This document shows positions 17,551 through 28,816 of a DNA stretch of 64,000 nucleotides, piece after piece. Within the stretch, counting starts at the first letter, position 1. Each line of letters opens with the position of its first letter. The position numbers and the translations under genes are program-made. The stretch is from positions 1 to 64,000 of the forward strand of contig NZ_SOFH01000020.1 in assembly GCF_004402495.1 (NCBI RefSeq). Reading direction: 5' to 3'. The DNA comes from Cryobacterium sp. HLT2-28 (GTDB lineage: Bacteria; Actinomycetota; Actinomycetes; Actinomycetales; Microbacteriaceae). Below the pieces are notes generated by a model. That model searched no databases. It was not told the DNA's origin and saw only the letters and a program-made list of their open reading frames with translations.

Positions 17551-20037
17551 ATGAATCAGGGACCGGACCGTTCGGCCGCCAGCCAGGTCGTCACGGTCGG
17601 CGGCCATCGGATCACGCTCACCAGCCTCGACAAGGTGCTCTACCCGGAGACCGGCACGACCAAGGCAGACGTGATCGCCTACTACGCGGCCGTCGCCGAC
17701 GTGCTGATCCCCCATTCCGCCAACCGGCCGGCCACGAGGAAACGGTGGGTGCACGGCGTCGGCACCGCCGCGGAACCCGGCCACATGTTCTTCCAGAAGA
17801 ACCTCGACGCGTCGACCCCGAGCTGGGTGACCCGCCGGTCGATCGAGCACTCCGACCACGTCAACGTGTATCCCCTGGTCAACGACCTGGCCACGCTGAC
17901 CTGGCTCGGCCAGGTCGCGGCGCTCGAAATCCATGTGCCGCAGTGGCAGTTCGGCCGAGACGGCCATCCGCGCAACCCGGATCGGCTCGTGCTCGACCTG
18001 GACCCTGGCGAGGGCGTCACCCTCGCCGAGTGCGCCCACGTCGCCCGGCTGGCCCGGGCCATCCTGCGCGACATGGGCCTGGATCCGTTCCCCGTGACCA
18101 GCGGGAGCAAAGGCATTCACTTGTACGCTGCGCTGGATCTCAGCCATACCTCCGACCAGGTCTCCGCGGTCGCGCACGAATTGGCGCGGGCGCTGGAGGC
18201 CGACCATCCCGACCTCGTGGTCAGCGACATGAAGAAAGCCAGGCGCGCCGGCCGGGTCTTCGTGGACTGGAGCCAGAACAACGCCGCCAAGACCACGATC
18301 GCACCGTACTCGTTGCGCGGCACACCGTTGCCGATGGTCGCCATGCCCCGCACCTGGCGCGAATTGGCCTCCCCCGGGCTGGCCCAGATCGATTACCGCC
18401 AGGCCAGGCACCGGGTGGAACGCAACGGCGACGCACTGTCCGGCCTGCTCACCGCCCACCCGGGTTTGCGGGCAGACTTCGGCGGCGCGACGGACCCAGG
18501 CCCCGGGGCGGCCGACCGGCTGGCCGAATACCGCAGCAAGAGGAACAGCGCGCGCACGCCGGAACCGGTGCCGGCCGAGATCACCGGGACAGCGGAGGGC
18601 CGCTCCTTCGTGATCCAGGAGCACCACGCCCGCAACCTGCACTACGACCTGCGGCTCGAGCATGACGGGGTGCTCGCCTCATGGGCGCTGCCGCGGGGAG
18701 TGCCGACCGAACCGACGAAGAACCACCTCGCCGTGCGCACGGAAGACCACCCGCTCGAGTACGGCACGTTCGAGGGTGACATTCCGGCCGGGGAATACGG
18801 CGCGGGCACGGTCAGGATCTGGGACAGCGGCCGATACGACCTCGAGAAGTGGCGCGACGACGAGGTGATCGCCACCCTGCACGGCGAACCGGGCGGCGGG
18901 CTCGGTGTGGCGCGACGATTCGCCCTGATCCACACGAAGGGCCCCGACCGGGCCGAGAACAACTGGCTGATCCATTTGATGAAGGCGACGGCGACGGCGA
19001 CGGCCCGCCGTGCCGGGGCGGCGCAGGGGCCGCCCCGGGTGGCGGCCGCGCGCATCCGCCACTCGCCCATGCTCGCGACGCTCGGCACCCTGGCCGACCT
19101 GGCCGACGCGAATGGCCGGCCCTGGGCGAGCGAGATGAAGTGGGACGGGATCAGATTGCTCGCCTCCGTGACGATGAACGCCTCCGTGACAATGAACACC
19201 TCCGTGACGATGGACGACCCCGGGGCCACGGTTCGCCTGGTCACCCGGAACGGCAACGACGTCACGGATGCCTACTCGGACTTGGTGCGTGCCCTGCCGG
19301 CGGTCGTCACGGCCGGATCGGCCGTGCTCGACGGGGAGGTCGTCGCCCTCGATGCCGCGGGCAGGCCGAGTTTCGGCCTGTTGCAGAACCGGACCGGCGG
19401 CACTCGGGTGAACTACCTCGTTTTCGACCTGCTCGAGCGGGACGGGCAGGACCTCACCGAGTTGTCGTATTCGGCGCGGCGCGAGATCCTCGGCCAGGTG
19501 GTGCACGGCAACGCCGGCGTCCAGGTGCCGCCGGCCTTCGACGGCGATGCGGCGGCGGCCCTGCGAGCGAGCCGGGAGCTCGGCCTGGAGGGCATCGTCG
19601 CCAAACGGCTGGACGGCCGCTATGAACCGGGCCGCAGGTCCCGGTCCTGGATCAAGATCAAGCACCATGCGACCCAGGAGGTCGTGGTCGGCGGGTGGCG
19701 CCCCGGCCAGGGCCACCGGTCCGGCTCGATCGGATCGCTGCTGGTCGGGATTCCGCACGGCGGCACCCTCGCCTACGCCGGCCGGGTCGGCACGGGGTTC
19801 CGTGATCTGGACCTTGAGGAGATCATGGCGAGGCTCGGGCCGATCGCCACGACCGCGAGCCCCTTCGCCGAGGTTCCCGCGGCTGACGCCGGTGACGCGA
19901 ACTGGGTGCGGCCGATCCTCGTCGGCGAGGTGGAGTTCGCGGAGTGGACGGAGGCGGGGCGGCTCCGGCACCCCGTTTGGCGAGGCTGGCGCCCGGAAAA
20001 GTCGCCCGCCAACGTGGTCAGGGAAGGCCCCGGGTAG
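17551..20037 (+). CDS. ligD: ATP-dependent DNA ligase LigD (polymerase, phosphoesterase, ligase)
   Basis: Multidomain end-joining enzyme acting with Ku. Domain order in 828 residues is primase-polymerase (residues ~15-300; metal Asp149 and Asp151 in LVLDLDPGEG), 3'-phosphoesterase (~345-480; EHHARNLHYDLRLEHDG, His358/359) and ATP-dependent ligase (~510-828; nucleotidyl Lys530 in EMKWDGIR). This is the mycobacterial order. ATG 17551 begins the conserved N-terminus. A three-fold 18-bp repeat inserts ASVTMN-type repeats directly after ligase motif I (residues ~538-555), where relatives have a short turn. Codon use looks like that of its neighbours. Confidence 0.95.
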   Translation: MNQGPDRSAASQVVTVGGHRITLTSLDKVLYPETGTTKADVIAYYAAVADVLIPHSANRPATRKRWVHGVGTAAEPGHMFFQKNLDASTPSWVTRRSIEHSDHVNVYPLVNDLATLTWLGQVAALEIHVPQWQFGRDGHPRNPDRLVLDLDPGEGVTLAECAHVARLARAILRDMGLDPFPVTSGSKGIHLYAALDLSHTSDQVSAVAHELARALEADHPDLVVSDMKKARRAGRVFVDWSQNNAAKTTIAPYSLRGTPLPMVAMPRTWRELASPGLAQIDYRQARHRVERNGDALSGLLTAHPGLRADFGGATDPGPGAADRLAEYRSKRNSARTPEPVPAEITGTAEGRSFVIQEHHARNLHYDLRLEHDGVLASWALPRGVPTEPTKNHLAVRTEDHPLEYGTFEGDIPAGEYGAGTVRIWDSGRYDLEKWRDDEVIATLHGEPGGGLGVARRFALIHTKGPDRAENNWLIHLMKATATATARRAGAAQGPPRVAAARIRHSPMLATLGTLADLADANGRPWASEMKWDGIRLLASVTMNASVTMNTSVTMDDPGATVRLVTRNGNDVTDAYSDLVRALPAVVTAGSAVLDGEVVALDAAGRPSFGLLQNRTGGTRVNYLVFDLLERDGQDLTELSYSARREILGQVVHGNAGVQVPPAFDGDAAAALRASRELGLEGIVAKRLDGRYEPGRRSRSWIKIKHHATQEVVVGGWRPGQGHRSGSIGSLLVGIPHGGTLAYAGRVGTGFRDLDLEEIMARLGPIATTASPFAEVPAADAGDANWVRPILVGEVEFAEWTEAGRLRHPVWRGWRPEKSPANVVREGPG
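19162..19215 (+). repeat. 18-bp tandem repeat, three copies, inside ligD
   Basis: Unit RCCTCCGTGACRATGRAC is present three times and encodes Ala/Thr-Ser-Val-Thr-Met-Asn/Asp. It lies next to the adenylation motif of the ligase domain and preserves the reading frame. Confidence 0.9.
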
Positions 20038-20050
20038 GCCCGGCCGCAGG

Positions 20051-20551
20051 TCAGGCGCGGCGCGGTTTCCTGAGCGGCTTGGGGAAGGCATCCCTCATGT
20101 GGTCCGAGGAGAGGTAGTCGCCGACGCCGATCATGATCAGGCTGAACAGGATTTGTTCGGTGACCATCCAGAACGGGTAGAGTCCGGGGATCGCGGCGAG
20201 GACAAGGGTGATCACAGGGAAGATCTTGCTGAACAGCCGCAGGCGGGAGTACGCCCAGTAGTACCCCTTCTGGGCGCGCCAGGCGAAGTAGAACAGCGTG
20301 AGGGTCATCGCGAGCACCACGAAGGTGCGCATCCAGACCGAGAACGGCACTGCGGACCCGCCGAGGGCGATCACGACGGCCACGAACGCTGCCGCTGCAC
20401 CGAGCACGAGCTCGGCAGCGAGCAGCCAGGCGATCGCGACGAAGGCGCGCCGGGTGCGCGGGTGGTCGCGCATTTCCGGCGGGATCGTGTATTCGACGCT
20501 CCGGCCTCCCGCGACCCGGTCGACGGCGAGAAACATGGGTTCCAGGTTCAT
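20051..20551 (-). CDS. Hypothetical membrane protein, four predicted TM segments
   Basis: 166 residues of unknown function. Hydrophobic segments at about 40-65, 75-92, 110-128 and 128-148 predict three to four membrane helices, with a basic C-terminus (FPKPLRKPRRA). No enzymatic motif was seen. ATG 20551 has a perfect GGAGG eight bases upstream, which decides the start. It follows the Nudix gene by 35 bp on the same strand and converges on ligD with a 13-bp gap. Confidence 0.7.
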   Translation of the reverse strand: MNLEPMFLAVDRVAGGRSVEYTIPPEMRDHPRTRRAFVAIAWLLAAELVLGAAAAFVAVVIALGGSAVPFSVWMRTFVVLAMTLTLFYFAWRAQKGYYWAYSRLRLFSKIFPVITLVLAAIPGLYPFWMVTEQILFSLIMIGVGDYLSSDHMRDAFPKPLRKPRRA

Positions 20552-20586
20552 GATGCCTCCGGAACCACGGTAGCCGCTCCGGGGAG

Positions 20587-21036
20587 TCAGCCCAGCCGCA
20601 GCCGCAGCGCCGGCCACGCCGCGGCGAAGCCCGGATGCAGCGGGAGCGCGTCGACCTCGTCGGTCGGCACCCAGCGGAGTGCGATGCTCTCCCGGTCGCT
20701 GATCACCGGTTCGAACTGCCGGTTGGCGCGCACGACCACGGTCGTGTACGACCAGAACCCGAGGTCGAGCACCGAGCTGAATTGCACGCTGACCAGGTCG
20801 GCCGGCACCCCGGCCTCCTCGCCGGCCTCGCGCAGGGCGGCCTCGAGTGCGGTCTCGTGCTCGTGCCGCGCTCCCCCGGGCAGCCCCCAGGTGTCTCCCT
20901 GGTGGCTCCAGACGGCGCGGTGCTGAAGCAGCACGCCCAGCTCCAGGTGGTGCACGAGGAGACCGGCCGCACCGAATCGCCCCCAGAACTTCCGACCGTC
21001 GGGGCCGTAGACCCAGGTGTCGCCGTTACCGCTCAT
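20587..21036 (-). CDS. Nudix hydrolase
   Basis: Hydrolase of nucleoside diphosphate-linked substrates; the substrate is unknown. A complete Nudix box Gx5Ex7REUxEExGU is present at residues 55-77 (GARHEHETALEAALREAGEE, then AGV). The 149-residue form starts at ATG 21036, with GGGGAG immediately upstream. The frame stays open for 36 more codons through an 18-bp tandem repeat that would encode a (V-T-D-H-x-x)n tail; that extension is repeat-derived and less likely native. Confidence 0.87.
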   Translation of the reverse strand: MSGNGDTWVYGPDGRKFWGRFGAAGLLVHHLELGVLLQHRAVWSHQGDTWGLPGGARHEHETALEAALREAGEEAGVPADLVSVQFSSVLDLGFWSYTTVVVRANRQFEPVISDRESIALRWVPTDEVDALPLHPGFAAAWPALRLRLG

Positions 21037-21048
21037 CTCCCCAGCATG

Positions 21049-21156
21049 CGTCACCGAGCCGTGAAACGTCACAGAGCCGTGGTCCGTCACACGGTCGTGG
21101 TCTGTCACAGGGCCGTGGTCCGCCACACGGTCGTGGTCTGTCACAGGGCCGTGGAT
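21049..21156. repeat. 18-bp tandem repeat, six copies
   Basis: Consensus YGTCACAGRGCCGTGGTC occurs six times between the Nudix start and the DHFR-like stop, and the last copy overlaps that stop region. Copies alternate, giving a 36-bp higher-order period. It has no resemblance to CRISPR (no spacers). Confidence 0.9.
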
Positions 21157-21731
21157 CGTCGTAGAACGTCGCCGGGCGGCAGGGCGCGGTAGTGCAGGTG
21201 AACCACACCATTGTCGAAGCGGTGTTCGGCCACCAGCTGAACCCGCAGCCGCACGCCGGCCGGGTAGAACCGGGTGCCGCCGCCCACGAGGACGGGCGAC
21301 ACGAACTGATGGTATTCGTTGACCAGGCCGGCCTCGATCGCGAGTTTCGCGAGCCCCGGGCCGCCCACGGACAGGTCGCGGTGGGCGGTGTCCTTGAGCC
21401 GCCGGATGACGGCAGGGTCGAACTCCCGCTCGAGCCTGGTGCGCGGAGCGCTGACCGATTCGAGGGTGGTCGAGTAGACGATCTTGTCGGTCGCCCGCCA
21501 GAGCGCCGCGAAGTCCTTGATGGCCTCCGGCTCGTCGGTGGCGTCGATGGTGTCCCAGGCGGCCATCACCTCGTACATCCGGCGCCCGAACAGCTGGGTG
21601 CCGATCTCCCGCTCGAGCTCGTTGACGAAGCCATGCACCTCCGCGTCGGGCACGCTCCAGTCGAACTTGCCGTCCGCATCCGAGACATACCCGTCGAGCG
21701 ACGTGATCCCGGCGTAGATCAGCCTGGCCAT
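21141..21731 (-). CDS. Dihydrofolate reductase-like (RibD C-terminal domain) protein
   Basis: Predicted NADPH-dependent reductase of the RibD_C/DHFR superfamily, substrate unknown. The 196-residue sequence shows the typical start MARLIYAGITSLDGYVSDADG, the FGRRMYEVM helix and the cofactor-loop segment DLSVGGPGLAKLAIEAGLV near the C-terminus, as in YwjB/YyaP-like proteins. It is not a folA or ribD fusion. ATG 21731 has GGGGAG upstream. It is 28 bp downstream of the YciI-like gene, so the pair is probably one transcript. Confidence 0.88.
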   Translation of the reverse strand: MARLIYAGITSLDGYVSDADGKFDWSVPDAEVHGFVNELEREIGTQLFGRRMYEVMAAWDTIDATDEPEAIKDFAALWRATDKIVYSTTLESVSAPRTRLEREFDPAVIRRLKDTAHRDLSVGGPGLAKLAIEAGLVNEYHQFVSPVLVGGGTRFYPAGVRLRVQLVAEHRFDNGVVHLHYRALPPGDVLRRSTAL

Positions 21732-21759
21732 GATTCTCCCCTCGCCGGCTTCCCGGCGG

Positions 21760-22137
21760 TCACGGCTGGCTGTGCCATTCGCCGTCACGGAAGATGATCG
21801 CGGACGGGCGGATTTCGACGGCGCCATAGAGCGCGCCCGGGCACTGCCTGGCCCAGTCGATGGCGGCATCGAGGTCGGCAACCTCGATCACGAAGGTGCC
21901 GTTGAGCCGTTCCCGGGTGTCCGCGAACGGACCGTCCTGCACCCGGAGTGCGCCGTCGCGGACCGAGATCGTGGTCGACGCCGCCACGGGCTGCAGGATG
22001 TCGGCGGAGACCAGCGCGCCCGCGGCATCCAGCGACTTCGCGTAGGCGTCGAAGGCCGCCCGACCCCAGTTCATGGCTTCTTCGCTGACCTCAGCGTCGC
22101 CGGGTTCCTGGCTGATGACGAGGAGTGAGTATCGCAT
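21760..22137 (-). CDS. YCII-related (DGPF-domain) protein
   Basis: 125-residue YciI/DGPF-family protein of unknown function. It has the family start MRYSLLVI, the RVQDGPFADTRE segment giving the name, and the DAAIDWARQCP helix. Family members often sit with ECF sigma genes or small oxidoreductases; here the partner is the DHFR-like gene 28 bp downstream. GGAAGGACG lies upstream of ATG 22137. Confidence 0.88.
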   Translation of the reverse strand: MRYSLLVISQEPGDAEVSEEAMNWGRAAFDAYAKSLDAAGALVSADILQPVAASTTISVRDGALRVQDGPFADTRERLNGTFVIEVADLDAAIDWARQCPGALYGAVEIRPSAIIFRDGEWHSQP

Positions 22138-22215
22138 CGGACGTCCTTCCGCTCGAACGATAGTGACACCACTTGCACGAGTGCGCCAGCGTCGGATCCA
22201 CGTGCCCGGCGCCGG

Positions 22216-22458
22216 TCAGCCGTGGGCGGCGACGTAGTCGACGAGTCCCTTCACCGTCGCGACCTGGCCGTAGTCCCGCTCCGGCGTGTCCACCCCGGTC
22301 GCCTGGGCGATCGTCTCGATCAGGCGCAGGAAGTCGAGGGAATCGAGCTCGAGGTCCTGGCGCAGCCTGGCGGTCTCCTCTTCCGCGTCGAGGTCGACAT
22401 CGGGCGCGACCTGGCCGATCGCGGCGCGCACCGCCTCGCGGGCGTCCTGTACGTTCAT
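22216..22458 (-). CDS. acpP: Acyl carrier protein
   Basis: 80-residue acidic ACP with a predicted phosphopantetheine attachment at Ser40 in LELDSLDF. Its start overlaps the stop of the E2 gene by four bases (ATGA), so it is translationally coupled to the dehydrogenase operon and is not beside fatty-acid synthase genes. That suggests a dedicated ACP serving the acs-pdhABC locus, perhaps carrying an acyl group made or used there. This role is inference; a general fatty-acid ACP gene is expected elsewhere in the genome. Confidence 0.87.
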   Translation of the reverse strand: MNVQDAREAVRAAIGQVAPDVDLDAEEETARLRQDLELDSLDFLRLIETIAQATGVDTPERDYGQVATVKGLVDYVAAHG

Positions 22459-23963
22459 AGTTCCTCCGGCTTCTGCAGCAGTTCATTCATCCGGGAGAGG
22501 AAACGCCCACCGCGCAGCCCGTCGCTGACCCGGTGGTCGGCCGAGAGCGTGGCCGTGACGATCCGGCGCACGCCGATCAGCCCGTTTCGGGCGAAGGGTT
22601 GTTCCAGCACCCGGCCGAGGCCGACGAGCGCGACCTGCGGCGGGTAGATGACGCCGAAGACGCTCTCGACCCCCAAGTCACCGAGGTTGGTCACCGTGAT
22701 CGTCGGGTCGGCCATCTCGGCGCGCTGCAGGCGTCCGGCGCGGGCCCGCCCGACGAGGTCCCTGAGGCGTTCCATCAGCAGGTCGAGGGCCAGGGTATCG
22801 GCGTCATGGATGGCCGGCGCGACGAGGCCGCCCCGGCGGAGCGCGACGGCAACCCCGAGGTGCACGGCCGCGCTCGGGTGGAACGCCCCGTCGGTGAAGA
22901 ACCCGTTCACTTCCGGGACTTCCCTGGCGGCCAGCGCCGCCGCCTTCAGCAACAGCGCGGCCGGGACCAGCCTGGCGGAGATCGGACGGGCCAGATTGGC
23001 TTCCTCCATCCAGGACAGGGCGGCTTCGAGGTCGAGGGTGGTGCTCAGGTAGTAGTGCGGGATGGTCTTCTTCGACCGCGTCATCAAGGTGCCGATGGCG
23101 CGGCACAGGCTCTCGGCCCGGTCAGCGGCCTCGCGCGGTTCCCGGCCGGGCGGCCGCGTCTTACCCGGCGCGGCCTGCTCGGCGGGCTGCTCGGCGGGCT
23201 GCTCGGCGGGTTCCGCGGCGGGCTCCGCGGCGGCGGACTCCTCGGCAGCGCGCCGTTCAGCCGCCACTCCGACGGAGCTGCGGATGTCGGTCTCGGTGAC
23301 CGCTGCCTCCGGTCCGGTCCCCCGTACCGCGGCCAGGTCGACGCCGAGCTCAGCGGCGAGCCGGCGGGCCCGGGGTGAGGAGCGCACCCGGTGGATCGCG
23401 GGTTCCCCCGGAGCCGGACCCCGAACCGCCGCCGCCACATCGGCCCGGGTCACCGCACCATTGCGGCCGGTCCCGTGCAGGCGGGTGGTATCGACGCCGA
23501 GGCTGTGAGCCAGGCGCCGAACCGGCGGGGAGATGAATCCTGATGGCTCCGGCGGCGCCTCTGAGGCCGGCGCTGTCTCGGGGACCGCGGCGGCGGTTCG
23601 GCCGGCGGGCGGATGCTTCGGTGCGGGTCGCGGCGGCCTGGTCGGTTCGGCCCCGGCTCGAGTGGGTAACGGTGCCTCGTGGGCAGGGCCGGCGGCCGGA
23701 GGGCCGGCAGGCGCTGCCCCGGCCGCCGGGGTCTGAGTGATCCGGGCGAGAACGCCGCCGACCGGCACTGTCGTGCCGACCTCGACGAGCAATTCGGCGA
23801 CCACGCCGTCCTCGAACGATTCGACGTCGATGTCGGCCTTGTCGGTGTCGATGACGGCAACCATGTCGCCGCGGTGCACATAGTCCCCCGGCTCGACCAG
23901 CCACTCGACCAGCTTGCCCTCCTCCATGTCCGCCCCGAGGGCCGGCATCCGGAACTCACCCAT
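22455..23963 (-). CDS. pdhC: 2-oxoacid dehydrogenase E2 (dihydrolipoamide acyltransferase)
   Basis: Core acyltransferase of a pyruvate/acetoin/branched-chain-type complex. Domains in 502 residues: lipoyl (1-78, lipoyl Lys42 in DTDKADID), Ala/Pro linker, two consecutive peripheral-subunit-binding domains (~143-180 and ~192-229), an EQPA repeat linker (~250-265) and the catalytic domain (~283-502) with DHRVSDG (476-482) supplying catalytic His and Asp. Two binding domains are unusual; most E2 proteins have one. It overlaps pdhB by eight bases and acpP by four. Substrate is not decided by sequence. Confidence 0.93.
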   Translation of the reverse strand: MGEFRMPALGADMEEGKLVEWLVEPGDYVHRGDMVAVIDTDKADIDVESFEDGVVAELLVEVGTTVPVGGVLARITQTPAAGAAPAGPPAAGPAHEAPLPTRAGAEPTRPPRPAPKHPPAGRTAAAVPETAPASEAPPEPSGFISPPVRRLAHSLGVDTTRLHGTGRNGAVTRADVAAAVRGPAPGEPAIHRVRSSPRARRLAAELGVDLAAVRGTGPEAAVTETDIRSSVGVAAERRAAEESAAAEPAAEPAEQPAEQPAEQAAPGKTRPPGREPREAADRAESLCRAIGTLMTRSKKTIPHYYLSTTLDLEAALSWMEEANLARPISARLVPAALLLKAAALAAREVPEVNGFFTDGAFHPSAAVHLGVAVALRRGGLVAPAIHDADTLALDLLMERLRDLVGRARAGRLQRAEMADPTITVTNLGDLGVESVFGVIYPPQVALVGLGRVLEQPFARNGLIGVRRIVTATLSADHRVSDGLRGGRFLSRMNELLQKPEEL

Positions 23964-24936
23964 GCGCGCCCACCGCCTCCCTGGCCGCGGCGACGACGCG
24001 TTCGACCGACGGCAGCGCCGCCTGTTCGAGGTGCCTGGCGTAGGGCACGGGAACCTCGGCGCTGCACACCCGGCCGACAGGCGCGTCCAGGTCGTAGAAG
24101 GCGTGTTCGGTGATCCGAGCGCTGATTTCGGCGGAGAGGCTGCCGCTGCGCCACCCCTCGTCGACCACGACTGCCCGGTGCGTCTTCGCGACGGTGGCGA
24201 GGATGGCCGCGTCGTCGAGCGGGCGGAGGGTGCGCAGATCGAGCACCTCCGCCTCGATCCCGTCGCCGCCCAGCCGGTCGGCCGCGTCGAGCACCAGCCC
24301 GAGGGTACCGCCGTAGGTGATCAGCGACACGTCGGCGCCCTGGCGCCGCACGGCGGCCGTGTCGATGTCGACCGCGCCGGCGTCGTCGGGGAGGTCCCCG
24401 GCCTCGTTGTAGAGCGAACCGTGCTCGAAGATGAGCACCGGGTCGGGTTCCTGGAGTGCGGTCCACAGCATCCCGCGGGCGTCCGCGAGGGTCGCCGGGG
24501 TGAGGATGCGCAGGCCGGGGATGTGGGCGTACCAGCCCTCGAGGCTGTGCGAGTGCTGGGCGGCCAGCTGGCGCCCGGCGCCGGTGGTCATCCGGATCAC
24601 GAGCGGCACGCTGAGTTGTCCGCCGGACATGTGCGAGAGCGTCGCGGCGTTGTTCACGATCTGGTCGAGCGCGAGCAGGCTGAAGTTGACGGTCATGATC
24701 TCGACGATCGGACGCATGCCGCCGAGGGCTGCGCCGATCCCGGCTCCGACGAAACCGGACTCCGACAGCGGGGTGTCCCGGATGCGTTCCGGGCCGAATT
24801 CCTCGAGCAGGCCCAGGCTCACCGCGTAGCAGCCGCCGTAGCTGCCCACGTCCTCGCCCATCAGGAACACCCGGTCGTCACGGTGCATGGCGTCTCGGAT
24901 CGCGGCTCGGATCGCCTCACGGTAGGTGGTCTTCAT
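23956..24936 (-). CDS. pdhB: 2-oxoacid dehydrogenase E1 beta subunit
   Basis: Beta subunit of a thiamine-diphosphate-dependent alpha2-beta2 E1 component. The 326-residue length and motifs ([14 protein letters not shown] near the start, [32 protein letters not shown], and the transketolase C-terminal segment [16 protein letters not shown]) match PdhB/AcoB/BkdB proteins. Its ATG overlaps the pdhA stop by four bases and its end overlaps the pdhC start by eight. It could belong to a pyruvate, acetoin or branched-chain complex. Confidence 0.93.
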   Translation of the reverse strand: MKTTYREAIRAAIRDAMHRDDRVFLMGEDVGSYGGCYAVSLGLLEEFGPERIRDTPLSESGFVGAGIGAALGGMRPIVEIMTVNFSLLALDQIVNNAATLSHMSGGQLSVPLVIRMTTGAGRQLAAQHSHSLEGWYAHIPGLRILTPATLADARGMLWTALQEPDPVLIFEHGSLYNEAGDLPDDAGAVDIDTAAVRRQGADVSLITYGGTLGLVLDAADRLGGDGIEAEVLDLRTLRPLDDAAILATVAKTHRAVVVDEGWRSGSLSAEISARITEHAFYDLDAPVGRVCSAEVPVPYARHLEQAALPSVERVVAAAREAVGAHG

Positions 24937-25948
24937 GTCCCGGCCTGTCCGGTTCTGCCGGTCTGTTCGCTGTAGACGAAGCGGGTGAGTTCCTCGACCG
25001 GTTCGATCGTGCCTGCCTCGGCGAAGTCGACTGCCGCCTGCACCTCGGCGTCCACCTCACCCTGGATGGCCGTCCAGATCTCCTCCGGAAGGTCGCCGGC
25101 GGCCTCCAGGGCCTCGCGCAGCAGGTCGATCGGATCGCGTTCGACCCAGCGGGCGACCTCGGCCTTGTCCCGATAGCGCTCGGGGTCGTACATCGAGTGC
25201 GCCCGGAAACGGTAGGTGCGCAGCTCGAGGAAATGCGGTCCGCCGCCGCCGCGGATGGCATCGACGGCCCTTCGGGCCGCCGCGTCGACGGCGAGCACGT
25301 CCATCCCGTCCACCGACCAGGCCGGGATCTCGTAGGCGGATGCCTTCAGCGCGATATCCGTCTGGGATTCCGAGAGTCGCAGCGCGGTGCCCATCGCGTA
25401 GAGGTTGTTCTCGCAGCAGAACAGCACCGGCAGCTGCCAGAGCGCGGCCAGGTTCACGCTTTCGTGGAACTCACCCTCGGCGACCGCGCCCTCGCCGAAG
25501 AAGCACGCGGTGACGCGGGAGCGGCCCGCCATCTTGTCGGCGAGGGCGAGGCCCACCGCGAGGGGCAGCCCGCCGGCGACGATGGCGTTGCCGCCGTAGA
25601 AGCGGGTGGCCGCGTCGAAGAGGTGCATCGATCCGCCCCGCCCGCGGCAGCAGCCCTGCTGATAGCCGTACATCTCCGCGAGGATGGCTCCGGCGGACAC
25701 GCCGCGGAGCAGGGCGTGGCCGTGCTCCCGGTAGGTTGCCAGGACGGCGTCGTCGGGGCCGAGAACGCCCAGCACGCCGGCCGCGACCGCCTCCTCGCCG
25801 ATGTAGACGTGCATGAACCCGCAGATCTTCGCCGCACTGTACAACTCGACGCATTTCTCCTCGAAGCGCCTGACCCTGAGCATGTCCTGCAGCAGCCGGC
25901 GGGAGTGCTCCGGGTCGGCGGCGGCCCGCCGCCCGGTCGGCTGCCCGG

Positions 25949-25952
<4 letters not shown>
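24933..25952 (-). CDS. pdhA: 2-oxoacid dehydrogenase E1 alpha subunit
   Basis: Thiamine-diphosphate-binding subunit, 339 residues. The cofactor motif runs from GEG (153-155) to ENN (181-183), the phosphorylation-loop-like segment is [14 protein letters not shown], and [13 protein letters not shown] starts the conserved core. ATG 25952 sits where the restored acs frame would end (ATGA). Because of a frameshift in acs, the upstream acs frame now reads through into this gene without a stop, giving a potential 946-residue fused frame. I annotate pdhA as a separate protein because the homology begins here. Confidence 0.9.
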
Positions 25953-27746
<1,794 letters not shown>

Positions 27747-27898
27747 GCCCCCATGGCACTCCACCCTGCGCACCGGGCATAGGGTCGAACGTCCCGCGGG
27801 TCCAACGTCCGTAGTGGACTCGCTCCCACGGGGCTACACTTCCGAGCCAGTGGCGCGGTTGCCGGGTCATCGCCACGCGAGGCAGCGGAGGTGGTTCG

Positions 27899-28816
27899 AT
27901 GGATGCCCCCGTCATCCAGGTCAGGGAATTCCGCAAGGTGTACCGGGGATTCGTCGCGGTCGACGGAATCAGCTTCGACGTGCACCGCGGCGAGGTCTTC
28001 GGGCTGCTCGGGCCCAACGGTGCCGGAAAGACGACCACCCTGGAGAGTCTGGAGGGGTTGAGGCGGCCAGACGGCGGCACCTTGCGGATCGCCGGTGTCG
28101 ACCCGACGCGCGCCGGGCGCCGGCTCAGCGCGCTGATCGGGGTGCAGCTGCAGGCATCCGCCTTGCCGGACAGCTTCCGGGTCGGCGAGGCCATGCGCTT
28201 CTTCTGCGCCTACCATGGGATCGCACCACGGATGGACCTCATCGACCGGGTCGGCCTGGGCGACCGGAGCGCCGCGCAGTACCACGAACTGTCCGGCGGG
28301 CAGCAGCGGCGGCTGGCCCTGGCCCTCGCCGTGGCCCACGACCCGGCGGTGCTCATCCTCGACGAGCCGACTTCCGGCCTGGACGTGGCGTCACGGGCCA
28401 TGCTGCACGAGCTCATCCGGGAGCTGCAGGCTGCCGGCACCACAGTGCTCCTTGCCACCCACGACATGGCGGAGGCATCCGAGCTGGCGACCAGGGTGGC
28501 GATCCTGCTCCGCGGGGCGATCGCGGCGACGGGAACGCCGCTCGAACTCACCGCCGCCGGCGAAGGTCTGACCCGGGTCTCGGTTCGCACCGAGCGCGAC
28601 TCCCTCGGCCGGCCCGGAACCGTCTTCCCTTTCGTCAGCCGGTCGTCCCGGCTCGGCGACTACACGGTGTACTTCAGCACGGATGTCGGGCCGACTGTGT
28701 CCGCGGTGATCGCCTACCTGGCCGTGCAGTCCGATCCCCTGGTCGACCTCCGCGTCGAGCGCCCGAGCCTGGAGGACCGGTTCCTCGAGATCACCACGGA
28801 AGGGGCAACCCGATGA
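27899..28816 (+). CDS. ABC transporter ATP-binding protein (drug/antibiotic-export type)
   Basis: ATPase subunit of an ABC-2 exporter of the DrrA/CcmA-like group. The 305-residue protein has Walker A GPNGAGKTT (38-46), signature LSGGQQRR (131-138), Walker B LILDEP (152-157) and the switch His in ATHDMAEA. The C-terminal ~90 residues resemble the regulatory tail of polyketide/antibiotic exporters. GGAGGT precedes ATG 27899. It overlaps the permease gene by four bases. Exported substrate unknown. Confidence 0.92.
   Translation: MDAPVIQVREFRKVYRGFVAVDGISFDVHRGEVFGLLGPNGAGKTTTLESLEGLRRPDGGTLRIAGVDPTRAGRRLSALIGVQLQASALPDSFRVGEAMRFFCAYHGIAPRMDLIDRVGLGDRSAAQYHELSGGQQRRLALALAVAHDPAVLILDEPTSGLDVASRAMLHELIRELQAAGTTVLLATHDMAEASELATRVAILLRGAIAATGTPLELTAAGEGLTRVSVRTERDSLGRPGTVFPFVSRSSRLGDYTVYFSTDVGPTVSAVIAYLAVQSDPLVDLRVERPSLEDRFLEITTEGATR

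Noticed and set aside
21049-21156. CRISPR array
   Set aside because: Repeats are directly adjacent 18-mers with no spacers and no cas genes nearby.
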